From: Branchipolynoe longqiensis
Lineage: Eukaryota; Annelida; Polychaeta; Phyllodocida; Polynoidae
Direction of reading: 5' to 3'
NCBI GenBank assembly: GCA_030323885.1
Contig: CM059202.1
Location: 46,084,849 to 46,148,848 of the forward strand
Length of the DNA: 64,000 bases
This document shows, piece after piece, positions 23,411 to 35,900 of the stretch. Every line of letters begins with the position of its first letter. Position 1 is the first letter of the stretch. The notes beneath the pieces are model-generated. The model saw only the letters and a program-made list of their open reading frames with translations, did no database searches and was not told where the DNA came from. Made by a program: the position numbers and the translations under genes.

Positions 23411-26400
23411 AGGGGCGGTCCATGAACTATCAATGTTCTTCATAATCCGAACAAGGAAGGGATCGATGTTGATGGTTTATAAACGCCATGTTCAGATTGC
23501 TTTTCAGGTTATAATATCAGTGAGATTTAATCAATGTTTTTATGTATGGATTAGGAGAGGGGCGAAGGGGTCAAAGCGTCAAGTCTGATCCTCACATTGG
23601 TCTTCACAACCATCACTCATGCATCACTCATGCATCACTCATGCATTCTCTGCTCCCCTCCCTTCAAAACACCAAAGGAAGTTCTGCCATATAGTGTGAC
23701 ATACAACCACCAGTCTTTGTGCAACAGAAATGACAGATCTGACAGGTGGGATTTGGTTGTTGACAGCAGGGTCTGACATAAGCGACAAGCTCAGTCAGGG
23801 TTAAACAACACTGTACAGATTCAATCTAATAGCATAACATCATCAGTCCCTGTAGCTGTCATCATTGTGGCATTCGTGTGGTGTGACCAGCTAACTGCTT
23901 GTGATCGCAAGGTGAAGGGATCAAGCATGATATAATGGATCCAAGACTTTGTTGTTGTTCAACCAATCACAAATCTACACTCACATCCAAACAGGCAACT
24001 CAGTCGTATCAGGTCCATGAGCAATTAATTGGCAATTAGGTAACTGGATGCAATCCCAGTGGATTGTATTACACTATGCTATGTCAGTTACTACACTTTG
24101 GGGTTGTTGAGAAAGACTTTGTTAGATCATCAAACACTATATTTCTTTGATCATAAAGTATCACCCTCATATTTCAGCTAATTAAAATATTGACCTAATT
24201 AAAATGCTTTAAATCTTGTGAGGATTAATAAAGAAAAACACCATGAAGATGTCTAAGGTTGTCCTGGAAAAGACTCAGGATAGGGTGCGAGTGAGGGAAT
24301 GAATTAAGATTGCTTCAATAATCTTTGTTAACACCGACTGAGAGTCGGACATGTTTATCATTATGTGGTGAGAAGCGTATCTTCATAGCTAACACTTTAT
24401 CGACAAAGCCTAGAGGCATCATGAATATATGCCGATAACAAAACTCAAATTGTGAATTCTGTTAATCCATCTTAATTCCAGGACTTCTATTCTATTTTTG
24501 AATCAACAATTAATTATCAGCAGACCTTTTTCAGGTAAAGAAATCCAACACATCGCTTCTATCCTGCTTAATTTAAAAAAAGCCGCAACCCCAGTGGACA
24601 ATAATGCAATGCATTAAATAAGCCATTGCATCACTTAAGAAAATAGGATTAATTTTAATTAAAGATTTTTGTGTTTAAAAAGTCTCATTAATAATACGCC
24701 ATAATAGCTATTATGAATCAATAAAATAAAATAACCATTTTATGAATTATCATGAATCGGTGTAATAAAATGATTATTGTATTAATAATCATCAATTAAT
24801 ATAATAGCATAACCATTGCATTACTTACTATCAATTAATATAATAAAATTAATATTATATTATTATTAATTGTTATTAATTAATACATTTAAATAACTAT
24901 GATATTAGTATTAAATATTGTGAATTAATATTAATCATTTAAGCATAATCCATATTAATTATTATGGGTTGATATTAATCACTATGTATTTTGTCAAAAT
25001 TGAATTTGTTAAAATGAGATCATTATTTTGATGGCTCATTTGTGGCTCGGGCTAAATACCATGTTCAAGCCTTACACTCTTTCACCGCAGTGACCTTCGT
25101 AACTAAGCAGCAACAACCTCAATGACTAATCTTAGCTAAATCTTTACAGCAAAAGAAATTACCGGTGAACATGATACTGCACACATAACTTTAAATCAAT
25201 AAAAGTAAGGAATCATCAATTTTCAACGTTGAAATACTGGAGTGCCTCATAGAAAGGCAATACTGTGTGTACATATAATAAGCCCCACCATTGCGCACAA
25301 CCTGACATATAGCTGTGTGAGCACACACAAGTGCGGTTCTTACCGCCATAACACACACACAAGCGTCTGGTCATCCCCGTATATAAGTAATATGTACAAG
25401 ATTTAGCTGTGTGCATGACACAGGATAGATATTTACTGCAGTTGCGATTGCAACATAGATTATAATTTTATAACCTTATTGTAGCGTTTATACTAGTATT
25501 AATTCGCACAGACAGTGGCAGTGCTGACATCTGGTGTGAAGACACCACACTATAGTTAGTGTTCAGCCATATGAAAAGCCATTGGAAGGAATATTGGCTT
25601 CAGTTTGAATTTTATATATACATGGAATGACATAATAAGATGCAACATGTTTCACAAATGTGGGTCTAACATGTAGGTATATTTATATATTTATATATAT
25701 ATAAATATATGTAATTAATGTTGCAATTATGCAGTTTGAAGTAGATATAGGAACAATGTGGTCGACAAACATTTCAGTTAATTCATGAAAACATGAAAAT
25801 TTGAATTAAACATTTTTAAATAACTCTAGCACTTTGCAAACAGTTCTCTTCCTCCTATTTTGAAAGTGACACACAGAGAATTAAGCGATATTTAGGAGAC
25901 GCATATTTTCTTCTCTCTTTGTAAATATTATTTTAATAAGAAGTGAACATATCTCAGACTAATGTGATACTAAACTTTTGTACTTGTATTAGTTCAATTA
26001 GGTCCAATGTGGTGAATTCCTCAGAATTCCCAAGGTGCTCGAGCTGACCGAACAGTACTCAACAGGCCACATTGGACATGAGTGCGTCTGTTGATTTCCT
26101 AGTTGTGACGTCATCTACAAAAGACAAAGTCTTCGACAATACATGCATCTATATGTGTGTAAAGTACCAATTAGGGTGAAAAAAATACTTCGACCTATTT
26201 CATAAAATCGCCATAACTTTGAAAATGATGGCGTGAAACTTGGGAAATTCTAAGGAATATATACATTTCATATATATATAAATATATGATATATATGATA
26301 TATAAATGAAATATATATATAGAATATAAAGATAAATAAAAATGAAGCCTTATCCTTTCATTAGGAGTTTTGGGTTCTCAGGCCTCTGAAATGTATCGAT

Positions 26401-28390
26401 CAAGATTTAAACTCACTCATTACTTTTAAGAGAGGCCTGTTTGTTACAATGCTGTTATGTTTATTACATATATAAATATGTATACATATTATATAAATAA
26501 TTTAGATATAATACATATCTATATATATATGCTATATTTAATGTGGCCTTTCTAGCATTAGCGTTAGAGGACACTCGTATCGCACATCGATATCAAGCTA
26601 GACGAGGTTGCAAAGTGGCTGAGTCTAGTTTGATATCAGCTTGGGACACGTATGTCATGTGACCTTAAAGGTGGAAAGGCAAATGTTAATTATTTATCAC
26701 ACAACCATAGTATTATGTTTATTATTAAATAAAAATGCCACTATATGATAATTCATCCGTACTATTCGTTAACTTGACATTAAATGAGAAGATGCGAATT
26801 CTCCTTGTCTAAAATGAATTGACATGGAGAGGTCAATTATGAAGTACTTCTTACTAAATAAATTCCCAATAGCAGAATAATTTTATTATAATAGCGAAGA
26901 ACTCACATTGTTTGTTTATGGTTTAAAAAAAAATGCAAATAGAATATAAAGTGGAATCTATGTATTGTTACTTGCTCGTGTCCGAACTCTGTCAGAGATT
27001 GTGTTTAAATTGAAATCGGTACCGTTACACCGGACTAGGAGCATGTGCAGGAAAACGTACAGGTCTCTTCAGCATCAGTAGTGTAGTAAATAAATATATA
27101 TATTCATTTATTAATATTCTACCCATCATATATATCACATATATTATATATTATATATATGATATATATTTAATATCTGCTATATATAATATATAACATG
27201 TTATATATTATATATATTATATATTACATACATAGGACATATATTTCACATATATTGCATATATATTATATTATACATTACATATATATTATATTATATA
27301 TTACATTATATATATGACATATATTACAAACAATTTATATGTAATATATATTGCATACATTATATGTGTTATATATATTGTATATATTTACATGAACATA
27401 TGAATATGTATTTAGCATGAACTAAATGACAAATCTGATTTAATGACTTGGTAAATTCACCCACTACCATTTCCTAAGATATGCAATGTGAAGACTGTAG
27501 ATTTAAAAGGGTATTATTACGCAATTATATTGTAGCAAAGTATGAATCTCCTGGCCATAATCAGCCAACAGTTTCATGTAATACCTAAGTGCTCCTACAC
27601 TATACGTAGTCAATGTGAGACATAGTTAATGCCGCAAGTCAATCCCAGGCTGGGGATTCACCAGAAGGCGTCAGTGTTTTAGAAGTGCAGCATCATTCCC
27701 ACAAAGCATGTTCATAAAACACATTTGTTTTGACAGAGTGATTCTCTGTGTGCTAATCACTGTTTGTCTGGATGGGCCTCATTTACGTGAACAACCCGAA
27801 AACAAGACTTGCGAAGCAAACAAAAGAATGGCATTGAAATGTGTGAACTGATCTCGGTTAACTTCACTGTTTTATATCTAATTGGCCATTAAGATATTGA
27901 TGCTAATTTTGTCAAAATTAGACATCCACCCTCTTGCAACACTCTGTAATGCTAGACCATACACCACATAACGCTTGGACTTATCTATTATGGGCAAGGT
28001 AAATAAATACATTGCAATAAAGATGTATATGTATATACATGTATTTATGCACATATATATATATAATACATATATATATATATGTTACAGTGTGCTTGTC
28101 TTGTAAACAAAGGTAAAACCTATCCAAGTTTTGTTTTCAATCACATGTGAATAAGATCCATTGGCATGGTCCCCATTATATTTAAACATGCTAATACTTT
28201 ACGCGTATCTATAGATTTCTAACCAGATTTTTATGGTTCATAATAAAGTGCCAATTGACAGCAACGACAACACTTTTGTGGAGCAAGAATCATATGGGGT
28301 GTTATTATTATTATAATTATTTAATTATAAGTCTTGCCAACCAGTCACCAGGCAGCAGACATAATAATGTTGTTAAAATGTTAATTTTTA
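23411..28390. other. AT-rich, repeat-poor region without recognisable gene
   Basis: Five kilobases with almost no ORF longer than 60 codons. It holds AT-rich stretches (24650-24990) and clustered TATATA microsatellites at 25680-25710, 26270-26330, 26460-26530, 27090-27400 and 28020-28085, plus a triplicated GCATCACTCAT near 23605-23645. It lies downstream of the candidate gene and upstream of the CTCF-like cluster. I saw no convincing exon. Confidence 0.6.
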
Positions 28391-28394
28391 TGAT

Positions 28395-29665
28395 CATCAC
28401 TAGGTCACAGCACTTGGTTCAACCCTTATCCACCAAGTGGCAGCACTTGGTTCAACCCCTATCCACCAGGTGGCAGCAATGCACACTCTTTCGCTCTGTC
28501 AGACATGATCATTTGCTTGAACGGCTTTGCCGAAAGGCCCTTTGGAATGTCGGCTCAATAAAATAAAGAAACAATTACATAAACACTCAGTGCGCGGAGC
28601 CTCAGATGTGACCCAATCAGAATGGGGTAATTTCCGCATCTAGTTTGCTACAAAGACACCAGGTGGCCTTCCTAGTTCGGCAGAATGCCACCAGGTGTTT
28701 TACATAGTTTCCGTCATTTCGATTGCAAGCATTTTGTCCACTGCTACAAGACATATACAGTACATAATTATTTTTTCATTAACCGATGTGTGGCTCCTAA
28801 GTAAGAAGATTCTTTCCGTAGGCTGTAAATAAACTCTGTGGTTTATATAACAGGTGAGCATTTCTTTTCTTTTCTTTTGAGACCATATGAGTCAGTGTGT
28901 ATGAGTTTGTGACATACAATTTAAGCCTACGGACAAATCTTGTCAAGATAATATATATATTTTATATTCACATTATATATTTATATGCAGGATATATTAT
29001 ACACAAGCTAGTTCACTATTCCTCCACTAGGTGGTGACAGAATACACTTTTACTTCCCAATACAGTCACCATGTATCACCAATGCATCATCGACTGCTGC
29101 CACCAAAAATAAATAACGGAATAGTTAATAAATATATACTTAGAATTATTGGAATGTTTAATAAATAAATATATATATTACATATATATTTAGCAAAATA
29201 TAATTAATAAATAATCTGAGCTTAATTGGTTTTGTCATAGGATGTGGACAAATATTGGGTTCATGTTGAGTAATCAAATGAATTTGTGCATCAAATTGAA
29301 GGCATCAAATTGGAGCCATCACACAAACCCCATACTCATCTCGCTGTGAAAATGTCATTGATTAAGAAACTCATGAACTAGTTCTAGAATTTTGGTCAAC
29401 AGATATATCATAGCGCACATGCATGTATGTGCATACCCCTCCACCCTCCAGGGGGGTCTACTCATTATTGTATAATTATATGACACTCATTGATAAATCC
29501 ATTGGCGATAAGAATTATCCAGCTTGGAGAAATAATTGTAGTAGCTGAGGTTATTGGAATGGTTTTCCTCAGTTACCACCAGGTGGCAGGACCTTGGTTA
29601 ACTCCATCGCCACTAGGCTGCAGCACTTTTGGTTCGAGTTTTATCATCCAAGTGGTGCCAATCTG
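28395..29665. promoter_or_regulatory. Cluster of CTCF-like motifs
   Basis: At least nine matches or near-matches to a CCACYAGRTGGCAG-type core lie in 1.27 kb: near 28398, 28431, 28464 (33-bp spacing, with linker CACTTGGTTCAACCC), 28661, 28687, 29022, 29577, 29612 and 29647 (35-bp spacing). The copy at 28464, CCACCAGGTGGCAGC, fits the known CTCF consensus fully. CTCF is an insulator and loop-anchoring zinc-finger protein conserved across Bilateria. That these sites are bound here is inference. Confidence 0.6.
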
Positions 29666-29810
29666 AATGCAAAGCACACACACTTTCCACTCAATTTTCC
29701 TTTCATTCTCCCACTTGGAACTCTGAGGGCTAAATCACTAAATCGCTTTGTAGCATCAATTAATCCACAATGCTGGCTGGTCTGGCTGCATGGCCAGTTT
29801 TGGGCTACTA

Positions 29811-29986
29811 TTACTTGTGGCTGTTTTTCGGCAGGATGACACTCATTTGAATACTTGTGACGTCATTTGATTGTGCAGCCTCATTTTGGAGCCGGACGAG
29901 CTGCTCGATGGCAATCTTGCGCATGTCGACCTGTTCATGCAGGTCATGTCGCTCTTGGAGGAGAACCACCAACTCCTCCGAAACAC
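29811..29986 (-). other. Exon 4 (terminal coding exon)
   Basis: Preceded by a CT-rich tract ending CTCTCCTGCAATAG. It encodes SEELVVLLQERHDLHEQ and MRKIAIEQLVRLQNE, then a low-complexity tail ending at TAA (29813-29811). The segment vaguely resembles the C-terminal coiled coil of schwannomin-interacting proteins, but I would not name it on that basis. Confidence 0.75.
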
Positions 29987-32900
29987 CTATTGCAGGAGAG
30001 AGAGAGAGTATAAATTAGATAGTGGACCATGATGCAAATTAATTAATTAATTAGTCAATTAATTCAGACTGAGTCTCTTGTACAGAGACAAGTGGAGTTC
30101 CATTTGAATAAAACCAAAGCATATTGGTGTGAATGTTTTATTTATTTATTTATTTTTATTGCAAATTAATGGAAACATTGCATCTAGAGTGGGACTTGAA
30201 CACACCCCTTATTAGTCCACAGCTAGAGTCCTAACCATCAGGGATGAAAGTGGTTATTTGACAAAAAATGTGGAAAAGACCTTTGCGCCATTGGTGAATC
30301 TCTGCGAAAACGCGAATTTCCCCCATAGGATTAGCACTGTCAGGGAATCGCATGAATTAACCAACTGTCTTCTGGTTACAGAAAGAGAGGGTGCCCTCGT
30401 CACCGGTTCAAGGATACCATCAAGACAAACCTGAAGCTGAGAGACATTAAGACCGACTCATGGATGCAACTCTCACAGAAGTGAGCTAAATGGAGAGCGG
30501 CAGTCAAGTAATGAAAGCAGTCTTTGTCGCATCACAACCGCCAGCATGATGATGATGATGATAATGATGATGATGAGTTTGATGGTGAACTGTGCAAGCA
30601 AAAAAATACGTGTGGGATGGAATGAAAACGACACTCTTACATATCAGGGGCCTAGCTTCCATATTTGCAGGTACACATTTGCATACCACCTGAGATTTAA
30701 ATTAACCAAATTAATTTAAATAAGATATTTTATAGTGTTTTATTCCAACCTGTTTTTTTATTCCGTTAGCATTTGTGTACCACCTGACAATCCCAAGCTA
30801 GGTCCTGGTATATTACAGGCATAATAATATACAGTCCACATAAGAGGGCAGAGTGATTTCAAATGGAACTCAGCGCTTGGCTGCGACACATTTAAAATTA
30901 TGCCATCCACTCGCTAAGATGACATATCACTATGGGTATGTAAGATCATGTATATCAGTGGTGTATATTATTATACACCACTGGTATGCAGGTATTGCAG
31001 GTATAGCAATACCTCAGGGAGTTTGACGCCCCTGCCCTGCAGAGTTGTAAACCACTGCCTTGTGGTACAGGTTCTTGACAGAACCGAAGGCTAAGGGAGA
31101 AAACCATGAACAGAAAACCATGTCACTGTGGCAGCATCAAGGGCGGTTGATGTATGGAAGTCCTAACATCTCCCGACCAGCCACTGCAGGGACAAATAGT
31201 TTTGCGCCTGTCTTGACATGTTCTTGCCCGTGTGAAACCTCTATTTGCTCCAAGAGAGAGTGCTGCTGGTAACTTGCAAAAGCCAGCAGCACTTCAACAC
31301 TTTTGCAGGCAGCTTTCATGAAATGTCAGAGAGCTAAATGGAGAGCGGTAGTCAAGTAATGAAAGCAGTTTTTGTCGCATCGCGACCGACAGCATGATGA
31401 TGATATTATTATATTGAGATCAATTCTAGTTCCAAATATTGACACAATAGCACCACTTATGTGTGAGAACATTCATTAACATTACTACTACTAGAATAGC
31501 ATGCATTCTGAAGTGACAGTGTTGTAGTGACATTGTTGTAGAGTGACAGTATTGTACAGAGACAGTACTGTGGAGTGACAGTATTGTAGAGCGACACTGT
31601 TGTACATTGACTGTGTTGTAGAACGACAGTATCATAGAGTGACCCTGTTGTAGAGTGACAACATGGTATATTTACGGTGTTATAGAGTGACACTACCATA
31701 GCGTGACACTGTTGTGAGTGATAGCACTGTAGAATGGCAGCATTGCAAAGTGACATCATAGTAGAGCAACAGCATTGTAAAGTGATAGGACCATAGGGTG
31801 ACACTGTTGTAGAGTGGCAGCATTGTAGAGTGACAGTATTGTATAGTGATATTGTTGTAGAGTGATAAGACTGTAAAGGGATAGTGTTGAAGACAGTATT
31901 GCAGAGTAACTGCATTGTAGAGTGACCATATAATAATTAATAGAGTGACAGCGATGTAGAATGAGAGTGTTGTAGGCTGGGCTGCATTGTAGAATAAGAG
32001 TATTGTTGAGTGGTAGTATTTTAGAGTGACAGAAGTGTAGACTGACATCATTGTAATGTGACACCACTATGGATTGACTGTGACACTATTGTAGCATGAC
32101 AGTAGTGTTGAGGTAGAGTGACAGTATTGCAGATGCTCAGTGATAGCATTGTAGAGTAAGATATTGTAGAGTGACAGTATTGCAGATGCTCAGTGATAGC
32201 ATTGTAGAGTAAGAGTATTGTAGAGTGACAGTATTGCCGATGCACAGTGATAGCATGGTAGAGTAAGAGATTGTAGAGTGACAGTATTGCAGATGCACAG
32301 TGATAGCATTGTAGAGTAAGAGTATTGTAGAGTGACAGTATTGCCGATGCACAGTGATAGCATTGTAGAGTAAGAGATTGTAGAGTGACATTATTGCAGA
32401 TGCTCAGTGATAGCATTGTAGAGTAACATCATTGTAGAGTGACAGTATTGCAGATGCTCAGTGATAGTATTGTAGAGTAAGAGTATTGTAGAGTGACAGT
32501 ATTGCAGATACACAGTGATAGCATTGTAGAGTAAAAGTATTGGAGACCGACAGTATTGTTGAGTCACCATATTGTCTAGTGAAACTAACATAGAATGACT
32601 GTGTGGTAGAGTGACAGTATTATACAGTGACAGTATTGTAGAGTGACATCCTTGTAGAGTGACAGCTTTGTAGAGTGACAGCATTGTAGAGTGATAATAT
32701 TGTTGAGTAGCAGTATTGTACAGTGACAACATTGTATAGTGACATTATTGTACAGAGATTCAATTGTAGAGTGACAGACAACAATGTAGAGTGACAATAG
32801 ACAGTATTGTTGAGTGACTAAGCTGTAAAGTGACACTACTGTTGACTACCTACATGGTAGAGTGGCCTTCTTGTAGAATTAGAGCATTGAGAAGTGACAG

Positions 32901-35900
32901 TATTGTAGAATAGCATCGTTATAGAGCAACATATTGTAAAGTGACAATATTATAGAGTGACTTCATAATAGATTTATATATTGTAGTAGGGTGATATTTT
33001 CGAGTGACGATATTGTGAGTGAGTTAGTGACATGGAGGTTTTACACCATGGCGGCAGCACTATATAGTAATATATTGTAGAGGGACGATATTGTAGAGTG
33101 ACACTGTTGTAGTGACATTGTTGTACAGTGACAGTACTGTAGATAAACAGTACTGTAGAGAGTCAGTGGGTTTAGCTTCTACGCTCAGGGTTCTGCACAT
33201 GCGCATATTTGATTAACTCATGCCTTCGCCTTCGTGAATTATATGATCAGACAGTAAGGCCAACAAAAAACACATAAAAACAACTTCTTTTTTTTTGCAT
33301 CAATCTTCCTGTCAATTTGAGGCCTGCCCAACCTTTTTATAATAGCAACTTCTGTTGTAGTGACATTGTTGTAGAGAGACAGTAATGTAGAGAGACAGTA
33401 CTGTGGAGTGAGAGTATTGTAGAATAACAGTACTGTGGAGTGACAGTATTGTAGAATAACACTACTGTTGAGTGACAGTATTGTACAATAACAGTACTGT
33501 AGAGTGCCAGTATTGGACAATAACAGTAGTGTGGAGTGACCGTATTGTAGAATAACAGCACTGTGGAGTGACAGTATTATACAATAACAGTACTGTGGAG
33601 TGACAGTATTGTAGAATAATAGTTATGTGGAGTGACAGTATTGTAGAATAACAGTAGTGTGGAGTGACATTATTGTTGAATAACAGTACTGTTGAGTGAC
33701 CGCATTGTAGATTAACAGTTCTGTGGAGTAACATTATTGTTGAATAACAGTATTGTGGAGTGACAGTATTGTAGAATAACAGTTTTGTGGAGTGACATTA
33801 TTGTTGAATATCGGTACTCTGGAGTGACATTATTGTAGAATAACAGTTCTGTGGAGTGACAGTATTGTAGAATAACAGTACTGTGGAGTGACAGTATTGT
33901 AGAATAACAGTACTGTGGAGTGACAGTACTGTAGAATAACAGTTCTGTGGAGTGACAGTATTGTAGAATAACAGTACTGTGGAGTGACAGTATTGTAGAA
34001 TAACAGTACTGCGGAGTGACAGTATTGTAGAATAACAGTTCTGTGGAGTGACAGTATTGTAGAATAACAGTCCTGGGGAGTGACAGTATTGTAGAATAAC
34101 AGTACTGGGGAGTGACAGTATTGTAGAATAACAGTTCTGTGGAGTGACAGTATTGTAGAATAACAGTTCTGTGGAATGACAGTATTGTAGAATAACAGTT
34201 CTGTGGAGTGAGAGTATTGTAGAATGACAGTTCTGTGGAGTGACAGTATTGTAGGATAACAGTTCTGTGGAGTGACAGTATTGTAGAATAACAGTACTGT
34301 TGAGTGACAGTATTGTGGAATAACAGTTCTGTGGAGTGACAGCATTGTAGAATAACAGTTCTGTGGAGTGACAGTATTGTGGAATAACAGTTCTGTGGAG
34401 TGACAGTATTGTAGAATAACAGTACTGTTGAGTGACAGTATTGTACAATAACAGTACTGTGGAGTGACAGTATTGGACATTAACAGTACTGGGGAGTGAC
34501 CATATTGTAGAATAACAGTATTGTGGAGTGACAGTATTGTAGAATAACAGTACTGGGGAGTGACAATATTGTAGAATAACAGTTCTGTGGAGTGACAGGA
34601 TTGTAGAATAACAGTACTGTGGAGTGACATTATTGTAGAATAACAGTTCTGTGGAGTGACTGTATTGTAGAATAACAGTTCTGTGGAGTGACAATATTGT
34701 AGAATAACAGTTCTGTGCAGTGACAGTATTGTAGAATAACAGTTCTGTGGAGTGACAGTATTGTAGAATAACAGTACTGTTGAGTGACAGTATTGTACAA
34801 TAACAGTACTGTGGAGTGACAGTATTGTGGAATAACAGTTCTGTGGAGTGACAGTATTGTAGAATACCAGTTCTGTGGAGTGACAGTATTGTAGAATAAC
34901 AGTTCTGTGGAGTGACAGTATTGTAGAATAACAGTACTGTTGAGTGACAGTATTGTACAATAACAGTTCTGTGGAGTGACAGTATTGTAGAATAACAGTT
35001 CTGTGGAGTGACAGTATTGTAGAATAACAGTACTGTGGAGTGACAGTATTGTGGAATAACAGCTCTGTGGAGTGACAGCATTGTAGAATAACAGTTCTGT
35101 GGAGTGACAGTATTGTAGAATAACAGTACTGGGGAGTGACAGTATTGTAGAATAACAGTACTGTGGAGTGACAGTATTGTAGAATAACAATACTGTGGAG
35201 TGACAGTGTTGTAGAATAACAGTACTGTGGAGTGACAGTGTTGTAGAATAACAGTTCTGTGGAGTGAGAGTATTGTAGAATAACACTGTTTAACAGTACT
35301 GTGGAGTGACAGTATTGTAGAATAACAGTTCTGTGGAGTCACAGTATTGTAGAATAACAGTACTTACTTTGTATTTGTTTATAAAACTGTTCCAGTAACG
35401 TGACCAAGTCTTCCACACAGCGATGGCGTACTGCAAGAGACAAGAATGGACACATTAAATTGTGCACGTTATCGGTAACATGACTAATTCATGGGGCTGA
35501 GATGGGGCTCATAACGTACAGAAGCAGCAACCTTGGCGCCCCCTACCATCAAACGCCTGAACTAACCCAGCGGTCGCCGCACGGCCGTGGCGCCACCTAC
35601 CACCGGGCATTGGAACTCGCCACCCGGTTACACGAGGAGCCGCAATGCCTTTCTTCCCGCCAAAAACATCACGTGACCAGCATTCAAAATTCGAACTGCC
35701 TCCACGGCCACACAACTCCAGATGCCGACCGGTGTCGCAGTTTAGATTCTCCATGGGCTTAGCTTCTACGATTGGGGTTCTGTGCATGCGCATATTTGAT
35801 TACCATGACCCGGGCGACTCGGGTCACCCGAGTTGTTGGAAATTCAAATAGAACACCGCGAGTGGAGATGACCAAAACATGTTCCGTGTGCAAAAAGTCC

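Noticed and set aside
33798..35342. A 514-codon open frame on the minus strand
   Set aside because: It is the 32-bp minisatellite read in frame; all three minus frames are open, and the peptide is a 32-residue period with no domain.
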